Below, one piece after another: positions 45,886 to 53,825 of a stretch of DNA of 64,000 nucleotides. The first letter of the stretch is position 1; the number at the start of each line of letters is the position of its first letter. Source of the DNA: Nocardioides sp. zg-1230 (GTDB lineage Bacteria > Actinomycetota > Actinomycetes > Propionibacteriales > Nocardioidaceae); contig NZ_JABJQZ010000002.1 of assembly GCF_013155335.1 (NCBI RefSeq), positions 434,001 to 498,000 on the forward strand. The letters are read 5' to 3'. The notes below the pieces were generated by a model. That model did not search any database, was not told where the DNA came from, and was given only the letters and a program-made list of their open reading frames with translations. The position numbers and the translations under genes are program-made.

Positions 45886-46382
45886 CCATGACCGACACCA
45901 CCACCGACACCGCCACCGACTCCGCCACCGACTCCGCAAGCACGCGCGAGACGCCGCACGCCCCGACCGTGGTCTTCGCCTGCATCCGCAACGGCGGCCG
46001 CTCGGTCATCTCCCGCGTCCTCACCGAGCACTACGCCGGCGGCCGCGTGGTCGCGTTGTCGGCCGGCACGCAGCCCGGTGAGCACATCCACCCCGAGGTC
46101 GCCGACGCGCTGGCGAAGCTCGGCCTGGACACCTCGGCGGAGACCCCGACGAAGCTGACCCGGGAGACCATCGAGGCGTCCGTCATGGCCATCACCCTCG
46201 GATGCGGCGAGGAGTGCCCCTACGTCCCGGGCGTGACGTACGTCGACTGGCCGGTGGCAGACCCGGGCGGCCAGGACGAGGAGACGGTGCGCGCCGTCAT
46301 CGCCGACATCGATGGCCGGGTTCGTCGCCTGCTGGTCGAGCTCGTCCCCGACATCGACCTCCCGCCCTCCGTCCTCGCCTGA
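45882..46382 (+). CDS. LMW-phosphatase-type arsenate reductase (second)
   Basis: 166 aa. Thr/Asp/Ser-repeat start (TDTTTDTATDSATDSAS), then P-loop FACIRNGGRSVIS (Cys34, Arg40). LGCGEECPYVPGVTYVDWPV gives a second Cys pair for the relay. The P-loop sequence (CIRNGGR) differs from the two other reductases here. It ends the acr3 operon; the next gene is convergent. Confidence 0.85.
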   Translation: MTMTDTTTDTATDSATDSASTRETPHAPTVVFACIRNGGRSVISRVLTEHYAGGRVVALSAGTQPGEHIHPEVADALAKLGLDTSAETPTKLTRETIEASVMAITLGCGEECPYVPGVTYVDWPVADPGGQDEETVRAVIADIDGRVRRLLVELVPDIDLPPSVLA

Positions 46383-46410
46383 CCCTGCACGACGGGCAGC
46401 GCCGGTCCGC

Positions 46411-47337
46411 TCAGTCGGCCCTGCGGCGCTCGAGGAGCACGGTGTCGCGCCAGACGCCATCGAGCTGGGCGATGCGCGAGCGGACCGCGAGGGTGGCGTA
46501 CCCGGCCGCGTGGTGCAGGGCGATGGAGGCCCGGTTCTCCGGGAAGATCGACGTCTGCAGCGTCCACAGGCCGCCGGCGTCGGCCTCCGTGACCTGGCGC
46601 CACAGCAGCGACTTCCCGACCCCCCGGCCGCGGGCGGCCTCGGTGACGTACACCGAGGACTCGCCGACGCCGGCGTAGCAGGCGCGCTCGGAGACCGGGT
46701 TGACGGCGGTCCAGCCGACGACCCGGGTGCGGCCGTCGACCTCGGCCTCGGCGATCCAGCGGTGCCCGGGCAGCCACTTCGCCGCCAGCGCGGCCAGGTC
46801 GGGCACCTCGGTCTCGAAGGTGGCGTTGCGGGTGGCAATGCCCTCGGCGTAGATGTCGCGCACGACGGGCAGGTCGTCGTCGGCCATCGCGCGTGTGGTC
46901 ACGTCGGCGGGGAGGTCCTCGGGACAGCAGGGCCGGGCAGCCAGGGTGCCCATGACGACGTCTGCGGCGTGGGGCAGGCCGGTGCAGCAGGCGGGGTTGA
47001 CCGAGACGTGCTTGCTGGTGCCGACGCGGTCCACGGAGAGGAAGCCGACGTCGGCGAGCTTCTGCACGTGGTGGGTGACGGTCGGCTGGCTGATGCCCAG
47101 CTCGATGGCCAGGTCGCCGATGCGGATGTGCCCGGCCGCTGCGGTCGAGACAGCGTGCAGCAGTCGCACCCGGGTCGGGTCGGACAGCGTCGAGAACCAG
47201 CTCGCGAACCTCTCTGCCTCCGCGCGGTCGAGCACCCGGTCGTCGGCGTCCGTGTCCACGACGGGACCGCACGCCGGGTCGAGGCACGGGGTCTGGTCGA
47301 GGGAGTCGACGGCCGCATCAGGGTTGGTGGTGGTCAC
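46411..47337 (-). CDS. ArsR-ArsN fusion: arsenic repressor plus GNAT acetyltransferase
   Basis: 308 aa from GTG 47337. Residues ~40-125 form an ArsR HTH (LSDPTRVRLLHAVSTAAAGH, ISQPTVTHHVQKLADVGFLS), with possible As(III) Cys in CLDPACGP and PACCTGLP. Residues ~145-305 are a GNAT domain of ArsN/phosphinothricin acetyltransferase type (VVRDIYAEGIATRNATFETE, SSVYVTEAARGRGVGKSLLW). ArsN enzymes detoxify methylated or phosphinothricin-like As/P compounds. It is divergent from the flavoprotein gene. Confidence 0.87.
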   Translation of the reverse strand: MTTTNPDAAVDSLDQTPCLDPACGPVVDTDADDRVLDRAEAERFASWFSTLSDPTRVRLLHAVSTAAAGHIRIGDLAIELGISQPTVTHHVQKLADVGFLSVDRVGTSKHVSVNPACCTGLPHAADVVMGTLAARPCCPEDLPADVTTRAMADDDLPVVRDIYAEGIATRNATFETEVPDLAALAAKWLPGHRWIAEAEVDGRTRVVGWTAVNPVSERACYAGVGESSVYVTEAARGRGVGKSLLWRQVTEADAGGLWTLQTSIFPENRASIALHHAAGYATLAVRSRIAQLDGVWRDTVLLERRRAD

Positions 47338-47350
47338 GGCGCAACCTTAC

Positions 47351-47397
47351 ATCGAAGAATGTCGATGAAAGCCTTGTCTCCATCGACGCAGGTCGAT
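47351..47397. promoter_or_regulatory. ArsR-type operators between divergent genes
   Basis: Two inverted repeats: ATCGA (47351-47355) with TCGAT (47362-47366), and ATCGAC (47382-47387) with GTCGAT (47392-47397). A third, imperfect one (ATCGACC ... GTCAAT) follows near 47410-47425. They would let the ArsR-ArsN fusion control itself and the flavoprotein gene. Confidence 0.7.
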
Positions 47398-47442
47398 ACT
47401 GTCTCACGCATCGACCATCGTCAATGTCCCAGGAGCACGCCA

Positions 47443-48867
47443 ATGACCGCCGTTCCCCAGTCCTCAGCGCAGGCCTCCCCGCTGGCCTCGTTGCCCGTCG
47501 TCATCATCGGCGCCGGCCCCATCGGCCTCGCGGCCGCCGCGAACGCCCAGGCCCGCGGGATGAGCGCCGTCGTCCTCGAGGCCGGCCCGGCAGCGGGAGC
47601 CTCCGTCAGCGCGTGGGCCCACGTGCGACTCTTCTCGCCCTGGAGCGAGCTCGTCGACCCGACAGCGGAGAAGCTCCTCGCCCCGACCGGTTGGGTCGCC
47701 CCCGACCAGGGCGCGTACCCGACCGGCGGCGACTGGGTCGCCGACTACCTCACCCCGCTGGCGTCCGCACTGGACGCGACCGACGAGGTGCAGGTGCGCT
47801 TCGACGCCCGCGTGGTGGGCGTCGGTCGTGCCTCGCGTGACCGGATGGTCGACTCCGGTCGCGCCGACGACGCCTTCGCCGTCCACGTCGACGGCCCGTC
47901 CGGCCGCGAGCGGCTGCTCGCTCGCGCGGTCATCGACGCCTCGGGCACGTGGACGAAGCCGAACCCGCTGGGCGCGGACGGCTACCCCGCCCTGGGCGAG
48001 CCCGAGGTCGCCGGACGCATCACCTACGGCATCCCCGACTTCACCGACCCGCAGGTCGTTGCCCGGTTCGCCGGCAAGCACGTCGCGCTCGCCGGCAAGG
48101 GCGCGTCGGCGCAGAACGTCCTCGTCGGGCTCGGTGAGCTCGCCGCGCAGCACCCGTCGACCAAGGTGTCGTGGCTGTTGCGCCGCCCAGCGGTCGGTGA
48201 CGCGTTCGGCGGCGGCGACAACGACCAGCTCGAGCAGCGCGGCAAGCTCGGCCAGGACGCCAGGACAGCCGCGGCCAGCGGCCTGGTGACGACCCTCACC
48301 CAGTTCCGCACCGGTTCGGTGGACACCCAGGTTGATGGACGCCTCGTCCTCACCTCGGTCGACGGGCAGCAGGTCGTCGACGTCGACGAGGTCATCGTCG
48401 TCACCGGCTTCCGACCCGACTTCACGTTCCTGTCCGAGGTCCGCCTCGACCTCGACCCGGCCCTGGGTGCGGTGCGGGTGCTGGCCGACCAGATCCGTCC
48501 CGACCTGCACTCGTGCGGCGACGTCGCCCCGCACGGCCACCGCGAGCTCACCCAGCCCGAGCCCCACCTCTACCTGGTCGGGATGAAGTCCTACGGCCGG
48601 GCCCCGTCGTTCCTCGCCATGACCGGCTTCGAGCAGGTCCGGTCCGTGGTCGCCGCCATCGACGGCGACCTCGAGGCAGCCGACCGCGTCGAGCTCGTCC
48701 TGCCCGAGACGGGCGTGTGCGGCGGCTCCGGACTTTTCGACGGCGCCCCGGCGGCGTCGGAGGCGGGCGGCTGCTGCGGCACCGCGCCCGCCCTGTCGAT
48801 CGTCTCTGCGCCGGAGGCCATCACCATCGGCGCCTCTCCCGCCAGCGCCTCGACCAGCTGCGGCTGA
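47443..48867 (+). CDS. FAD-dependent oxidoreductase of ars cluster, Cys-rich C-terminus
   Basis: 474 aa from ATG 47443. Dinucleotide motif VVIIGAGPIGLAAAANAQAR; FMO-like features such as VRLFSPWSELVDPTAEKLL and SGTWTKPNPLG; a second Rossmann stretch KHVALAGKGASAQNVLVGLG; the late motif EVIVVTGFRPDFTF. The end holds GVCGGSG, GGCCGTAP and SCG, a possible metal site. It resembles flavoproteins found in actinobacterial ars operons. Reaction unknown. Confidence 0.78.
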   Translation: MTAVPQSSAQASPLASLPVVIIGAGPIGLAAAANAQARGMSAVVLEAGPAAGASVSAWAHVRLFSPWSELVDPTAEKLLAPTGWVAPDQGAYPTGGDWVADYLTPLASALDATDEVQVRFDARVVGVGRASRDRMVDSGRADDAFAVHVDGPSGRERLLARAVIDASGTWTKPNPLGADGYPALGEPEVAGRITYGIPDFTDPQVVARFAGKHVALAGKGASAQNVLVGLGELAAQHPSTKVSWLLRRPAVGDAFGGGDNDQLEQRGKLGQDARTAAASGLVTTLTQFRTGSVDTQVDGRLVLTSVDGQQVVDVDEVIVVTGFRPDFTFLSEVRLDLDPALGAVRVLADQIRPDLHSCGDVAPHGHRELTQPEPHLYLVGMKSYGRAPSFLAMTGFEQVRSVVAAIDGDLEAADRVELVLPETGVCGGSGLFDGAPAASEAGGCCGTAPALSIVSAPEAITIGASPASASTSCG

Positions 48868-48896
48868 TCCGACACCGGCATCGGGAGCACCAGACG

Positions 48897-50192
48897 GTGG
48901 AGCCAGCAACGGCAGGCGTGGAGCCCGCGGTCGTCGATGACCGCGGGCTCCCGCACGCCGCCCTGCGCCGGGTCACGGTCGTGCTGTGCGTGACCGAGAT
49001 CGTGTCCTGGGGCGTGATGTTCTACGCCTTCCCCGTCCTGGCCACCAGCATCAGCACTGCTGAGGGGTGGCCGATGGTGTGGCTGGTCGCGGCGTTCACG
49101 CTCGCGCTCGTCACCTCAGGCGTGTGCGGGGTGTGGGTGGGGCGCCACATCGACCACGCCGGCCCCCGCAACGTGATGACGGCAGGCTCTGCCGTGGCCG
49201 TTGTCGCGGTGCTCGCGCTGGCGGTCGCGCCGAGCTTGCCGTGGTTCTTCGCAGCCTGGATCGTGGTCGGCGCCGCGATGTCCGCGACGCTCTACGCGCC
49301 GGCGTTCGCGGCGGTGACCGGATGGGCCGGCCGCGACGCACGCCGCAGGATCCGGTCGCTCACGGCCATCACGCTGGTCGCCGGTCTGGCCTCGACGGTC
49401 TTCGCGCCGCTGACCGCGCTCCTGCTCGTCCATCTGGGGTGGCGCAGCAGCTACCTCGTGCTGGCCGTCGTCCTTCTGGCGACGGTGCCGCTGCATGCGT
49501 GGGGACTACGCCCGAGGTGGGTGTCGACGCGCAGTCGGGCCGAGCCGGACACCGACCCGACGACGGTCGCCAGCTCGACCGCGGACGCCGAGTGCGTGCC
49601 CTTCGATGTGCGGGCCTTCACGCTGCTGGTCGTGGCGATGGCGTTGGCAGGGTTCGCCGTGTACGCCGTCGTCATCAACCTGGTGCCGCTGCTGACCGGC
49701 AACGGCCTCACGACGTCCCAGGCTGCCGTCGCGCTCGGCGTCGGCGGGGTGGGGCAGGTGGTGGGCCGGGTCTTCTACGGGCCGGTGCTCAGCCGCCTCG
49801 GGCCGACCACCCGCGCGGTGACGACCATCGCCGGGGTGGTGGCCACCACGGGCGCGCTGGCGCTCTGGCAGTCGCCGTACGCGTTCGTGTGCGTGCTCTC
49901 GTTCCTCTCCGGCACGGTGCGTGGCATCTTCACCCTGATCCAGGCCACCGCCGTGGTGGACCGGTGGGGCGTGGGCGACATCGGTCACCGCAACGGCATC
50001 CTGACCGGCGCCGTCACCGTCGTCGCGGCGTTCGCGCCGTGGGTGGGTGCGGTGCTCGCGACCGTGCTCGGCTCCTACGACGCGACGTTCGCGCTGCTCG
50101 CCGGCCTGGCTGTGGTGTCGGTGCTCGTCCTGCTCGCCGGGGCGCGGCCGCTGCGCCGTGAGGCTCGGGGGCGAACCGTCGTGGGTTCCTGA
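48897..50192 (+). CDS. MFS transporter of the ars cluster
   Basis: 431 aa from GTG 48897 (GGGAG site). Twelve hydrophobic segments; the MFS loop motif is GVWVGRHIDHAGPRNVMTAG. The middle loop is Thr/Asp-rich. It follows the flavoprotein by 29 bases and probably belongs to the same transcript, so it may export an arsenic compound made by it. It is not clearly ArsJ or ArsK. Confidence 0.8.
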   Translation: MEPATAGVEPAVVDDRGLPHAALRRVTVVLCVTEIVSWGVMFYAFPVLATSISTAEGWPMVWLVAAFTLALVTSGVCGVWVGRHIDHAGPRNVMTAGSAVAVVAVLALAVAPSLPWFFAAWIVVGAAMSATLYAPAFAAVTGWAGRDARRRIRSLTAITLVAGLASTVFAPLTALLLVHLGWRSSYLVLAVVLLATVPLHAWGLRPRWVSTRSRAEPDTDPTTVASSTADAECVPFDVRAFTLLVVAMALAGFAVYAVVINLVPLLTGNGLTTSQAAVALGVGGVGQVVGRVFYGPVLSRLGPTTRAVTTIAGVVATTGALALWQSPYAFVCVLSFLSGTVRGIFTLIQATAVVDRWGVGDIGHRNGILTGAVTVVAAFAPWVGAVLATVLGSYDATFALLAGLAVVSVLVLLAGARPLRREARGRTVVGS

Positions 50193-50196
50193 GCCG

Positions 50197-50775
50197 TCAG
50201 GCGGCGCCGGACGTGGGCGTCGCCGACGCGACCAGGTGTCCTGCCGCGAGCTTCGCGGCGCGCGGCGCTCCGGGGTCGGCAGCGAGGGCGCCGTCGGAGA
50301 GGCCCCCGTCCAGCAGCAGCGCGAGGGTGCGCGCGAGGGCGTCGGGGTCCTCGGCGCCGGCGCGTGCCGCGAGGTCGCGCATCCAGGCGAGGACGGACCG
50401 CTTGTGGGCGACCGTGCGCGTGTGGATGGCGGTGCCGGGCGCCGCTTCGGCGGCTGCGTTGATGAACGCGCAGCCCCGGTAGCCCTCCCGCCGGCAGGCC
50501 GTACCAAGCGCGTCGAAGAGCCCGACGAGCTGGTCGGCCGGCTCGGGTCCGGCTGCCTCGGCGGCGGCGTGGAGCTGGGCCGTCCAGATCGCGTCCACCC
50601 GGTCCAGGTAGGCGAGCACGAGCTCGTCCTTGGCAGGGAAGTGCTTGTAGAACGTCGCCTTCGCCACGCCGGACTCGCTGATGATCAGGTCCACGCCGAC
50701 CGCGCGGATGCCACGCGCGTAGAAGAGCCGGAACGCGGTGTCGAGGATGCGGTCGCGGGCGGGGGAGGAGGTCAC
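50197..50775 (-). CDS. TetR-family repressor
   Basis: 192 aa from GTG 50775. HTH: RILDTAFRLFYARGIRAVGV, SESGVAKATFYKHFPAKDEL. The rest is a helical ligand domain with GYRGCAFINAAAEA, common in the group controlling oxidoreductase genes. Twin palindromes lie at 50787-50835 between it and the divergent reductase gene. Confidence 0.9.
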   Translation of the reverse strand: MTSSPARDRILDTAFRLFYARGIRAVGVDLIISESGVAKATFYKHFPAKDELVLAYLDRVDAIWTAQLHAAAEAAGPEPADQLVGLFDALGTACRREGYRGCAFINAAAEAAPGTAIHTRTVAHKRSVLAWMRDLAARAGAEDPDALARTLALLLDGGLSDGALAADPGAPRAAKLAAGHLVASATPTSGAA

Positions 50776-50786
50776 CCCTTGATGGT

Positions 50787-50835
50787 AGACAGATCTGTCT
50801 GATAGCGTCCATCGAGGTGGCAGACAGATCTGTCT
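50787..50835. promoter_or_regulatory. Two identical TetR-type palindromes
   Basis: AGACAGATCTGTCT occurs at 50787-50800 and again at 50822-50835, 35 bases apart centre to centre. Both lie between the TetR gene and the divergent reductase gene. Confidence 0.8.
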
Positions 50836-50864
50836 ACTCATCCCTCTTCGAAGGACGTTCCCCC

Positions 50865-51542
50865 ATGAACATCGCAGTTCTCGGCACCGGCATGGTCGGC
50901 CAGGCGATCGCCGGACGCCTGGACGAGCTCGGTCACTCCGTGGTGATCGGCACGCGCGACCCCGGGGCGACGCTGGCCCGCACCGAACCCGACCAGATGG
51001 GCAACGCGCCCTTCTCCGCATGGCACGCGGCGCACGCGGGCGTCGAGGTGGCCACGTTCGCCGACGCGGCCGCCCGCGCCGACCTGGTCGTGAACGCCTC
51101 GTCGGGTGCGGCCACCCTCGACGTGCTCGAGATGGCCGGCGCGGACAACCTGGCCGGCAAGGTGGTCGTCGACATCGCCAACCCGCTGGACTTCTCCGCC
51201 GGCTTCCCTCCCACCCTGTCCGTCAAGGACACCGACTCCCTGGGCGAACAGGTGCAGCGTGCCTTCCCGGAGGCGCGGGTCGTCAAGAGCCTCAACACCC
51301 TGACGGCTTCGCTGATGGTCGACCCGAAGGCGCTGGGGGAGTCGAGCACCGTCTTCGTCTCCGGCGAGGACGCCGCCGCCAAGGCCACGGTGGTGGAGCT
51401 GCTCGAGTCCTTCGGTCACGACGACGTGATCGACCTCGGCGGCATCGAGACCGCCCGCGGGACCGAGATGCTGCTGCCCGTCTGGCTGCGACTCATGGGC
51501 ACGCTCGGCACCGGCCACTTCAATTTCAAGATCGTCCGCTGA
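50865..51542 (+). CDS. NAD(P)-binding F420-reductase-like protein
   Basis: 225 aa. Rossmann start MNIAVLGTGMVGQAIAGRLD with GTRDPGATLA; later VVDIANPLDFSAGFPPTLS and VKSLNTLTASLMVDP, typical of NADP oxidoreductase, coenzyme F420-dependent-like proteins. It may not need F420 itself. It sits with an LLM-class gene 29 bases on and is probably repressed by the TetR protein. Confidence 0.85.
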   Translation: MNIAVLGTGMVGQAIAGRLDELGHSVVIGTRDPGATLARTEPDQMGNAPFSAWHAAHAGVEVATFADAAARADLVVNASSGAATLDVLEMAGADNLAGKVVVDIANPLDFSAGFPPTLSVKDTDSLGEQVQRAFPEARVVKSLNTLTASLMVDPKALGESSTVFVSGEDAAAKATVVELLESFGHDDVIDLGGIETARGTEMLLPVWLRLMGTLGTGHFNFKIVR

Positions 51543-51571
51543 GCCGCGACGTCTGAGACTGAGGAGCAGCC

Positions 51572-52459
51572 ATGAAGCTCGGCGTGCACCTGGTGAACTT
51601 CACCCTCGCCGGTGGCCCGGAGGCGATCGGCCCCACGCTCGCCGCGACCGGGAGGGCCGCCGAGGAGGCCGGACTGGACAACCTCTCGTTCATGGACCAC
51701 TACCTCCAGCTGGCCTTCCTGTCCGCCGCGGACGACCCGATGCTGGAGGGCTACACCGCGCTGGGCTTCCTGGCGGCCCACACCACGTCGGTGCGGCTCC
51801 AGCTCCTGATGACAGGGGTGACCTACCGCCACCCGGGCCTTCTCGCCAAGATCGTGTCAACCCTCGACGTGCTCTCCGCTGGGCGTGCCGCACTCGGACT
51901 CGGTGCGGCCTGGTACGAGCGGGAGCACCGCGCCCTCGGTGTCCCGTTCCCTCCGCTCGCCGAGCGCTTCGAACGGCTCGAGGAGACCCTCCTCATCGTG
52001 CGCCAGATGTGGAGCGACGACGACGGTCCCTTCGAGGGCACCCACTACCAGCTCGCCGAGACGATCAACTCGCCACAGCCCCTGCAGCGACCGCGCCCGC
52101 TGATCATGGTCGGCGGCGGCGGGGAGAGGAAGACGCTGCGGCTCGTCGCGAAGTACGCCGATGCCTGCAACGTGTTCGCCGCGGCCGGGGCCGGCCCCGA
52201 CGAGGTCGTCCACAAGCTCGACGTCCTGCGCGACTGGTGCGAGCGGGAGGGCCGGCAGTACGACGAGATCCGCAGGACCGTGCTCTACAACGGATCTGTC
52301 GGCCAGCACGCCGCCGGCGCCGCCTCCTTCGTCGAGGAGATGCGAGCCCTCGCGGACGTCGGCGTCGACGAGGTGCACGTGATGCCGCTCCACGGCGACC
52401 CAGTGGCATTCGTCAGGGCCCTCGGCGAGCACGTCGTACGCCCCCTGTCCCGGCTCTGA
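51572..52459 (+). CDS. LLM-class F420-dependent oxidoreductase
   Basis: 295 aa, TIM-barrel luciferase-like family. Start MKLGVHLVNFTLAGGPEAIG; hallmark LSFMDHYLQLAFL, TSVRLQLLMTGVTYRHPGLL and GLGAAWYEREHRALGVPFPP. The ligand strand RPRPLIMVGGGGERKTLRLV is typical of F420-binding members. Substrate unknown. It is co-directional with the reductase-like gene. Confidence 0.88.
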   Translation: MKLGVHLVNFTLAGGPEAIGPTLAATGRAAEEAGLDNLSFMDHYLQLAFLSAADDPMLEGYTALGFLAAHTTSVRLQLLMTGVTYRHPGLLAKIVSTLDVLSAGRAALGLGAAWYEREHRALGVPFPPLAERFERLEETLLIVRQMWSDDDGPFEGTHYQLAETINSPQPLQRPRPLIMVGGGGERKTLRLVAKYADACNVFAAAGAGPDEVVHKLDVLRDWCEREGRQYDEIRRTVLYNGSVGQHAAGAASFVEEMRALADVGVDEVHVMPLHGDPVAFVRALGEHVVRPLSRL

Positions 52460-52481
52460 CCCAGGCCGGCTCGGGCCGGGT

Positions 52482-53825
52482 TCACGTGGTCCCAGCACGG
52501 GGAGCCGGGAGCAGGGTGGTGACCAGGAACGCAGCGACCACGGCCACCACGACCTGCGGCGTGACCGAGACGCCGTCCGCGCCGAGCAGCAGCGTGGCCA
52601 GGAGCGTCGAGGTGAGGGGGAGTCGGAGCATGGCGGCGCACATCGCGCCGATCCCCATGCCGATCGCGGGCGCCAGGTCCATGCCGGGCAGCCCGGAGAC
52701 CGCGATGCCGAGGACGGCGCCGATGAACATCGCCGGGAAGACCGGTCCTCCGCGGAAGGCGCTCAGGGCCAGGCCGTAGGCCAGGGTCTTGCAGGCGGCG
52801 AGGAGGAGGAGGACCCCGGTCGAGTACGACGTCGCGTCCGCGACCAGCTCGGGCAGGGCGTCCTGGCCGGAGAACAGCACCTGCGTGAAGCTGCGGTCCG
52901 ACACGAGCTGGTAGACCATCGCGGTCGAGCCGATGGCCAGACCGAGCGCCGTCGTCACCAGCACCCGGTTGACGTGCACGAGGGGCCGCAACGACAGCCC
53001 GATCCAGCGGATCAGCCAGCTGAGGGCTGCGCAGCCGACTCCGATCGGCAGGGCCCACAGCATCGTGGCGATGGTCGGGTCGGTGGCCGGCGGCACGGAG
53101 GTCAGGGACAGGGAGAAGCTCCCGAGCCCGGTCCAGCTGTTCATCCCGATGAACACGAGTGCCCCCACGCCGGACGCCAGCAGTCCGGGAAGCGCCACCA
53201 GCGTCAGTGTCGCGCCACCGATGCCGGCCGCCTCCATGATCAGGAACGCGGCGAGCACGGGGGAGCCGAGCAGGGTGCTGATCGCCGCGAAGCTGCCTGC
53301 CGACGCCATGACTGTCAGCGCCATCGGGGGCGCGTCCTTCCTCGCCAGGTGGACGGTCAACGCCGCGAGGCCGCCGCCGATGGCGATCAGCGGTGCTTCT
53401 GGTCCGAGGACGGCGCCCAGGCTCAACGTGGTCAGGGCGGCCAGGGCGACGCCGGGGAGCTCCTTGGGGGTCGGCGGACCTCCACCTGTCTGGAAGCCGA
53501 AGGCGGGCGAGTGCCCGCCCGTGCCGGGCAGGTAGCGGATGGTGAGCCCGGTCAGCAGCCCGCACACGGCCAGCCAGGGCACTGGCCACCAGGCGGGCGC
53601 ACCCCCCTCGAACATCGCGTCGGGCAGGTCGACGAAGACGAGCTGCTGGACCTCGGTGACGAGCGCCAGGAAGCCGTAGGCGACGGCCGAGATGGGCACG
53701 CCGAGCACGGCGGCGAGCAGCAGGGCCGCGAGGTACGGTCGCGAACGGACGACTGCCGCCGCGTCGACGACCGGTGGGTCGCCCGCCGACTGCGGATCGT
53801 GCTGCTCGTACGCCGGAGTCGTCAG
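52482..53825 (-). CDS. ClC-family chloride channel/antiporter
   Basis: About 447 aa if translation begins at CTG 53825, which overlaps the decarboxylase stop; no in-frame ATG/GTG/TTG is near, so the start is uncertain. ClC elements: PGTGGHSPAFG, LGAVLGPEAPLIAIGGG (gating Glu) and AFRGGPVFPAMFIGAVLG. About 10-12 membrane segments. ClC H+/Cl- antiporters support acid resistance by shunting charge during decarboxylation, which fits the upstream glutamate decarboxylase. Confidence 0.85.
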   Translation of the reverse strand: MTTPAYEQHDPQSAGDPPVVDAAAVVRSRPYLAALLLAAVLGVPISAVAYGFLALVTEVQQLVFVDLPDAMFEGGAPAWWPVPWLAVCGLLTGLTIRYLPGTGGHSPAFGFQTGGGPPTPKELPGVALAALTTLSLGAVLGPEAPLIAIGGGLAALTVHLARKDAPPMALTVMASAGSFAAISTLLGSPVLAAFLIMEAAGIGGATLTLVALPGLLASGVGALVFIGMNSWTGLGSFSLSLTSVPPATDPTIATMLWALPIGVGCAALSWLIRWIGLSLRPLVHVNRVLVTTALGLAIGSTAMVYQLVSDRSFTQVLFSGQDALPELVADATSYSTGVLLLLAACKTLAYGLALSAFRGGPVFPAMFIGAVLGIAVSGLPGMDLAPAIGMGIGAMCAAMLRLPLTSTLLATLLLGADGVSVTPQVVVAVVAAFLVTTLLPAPRAGTT

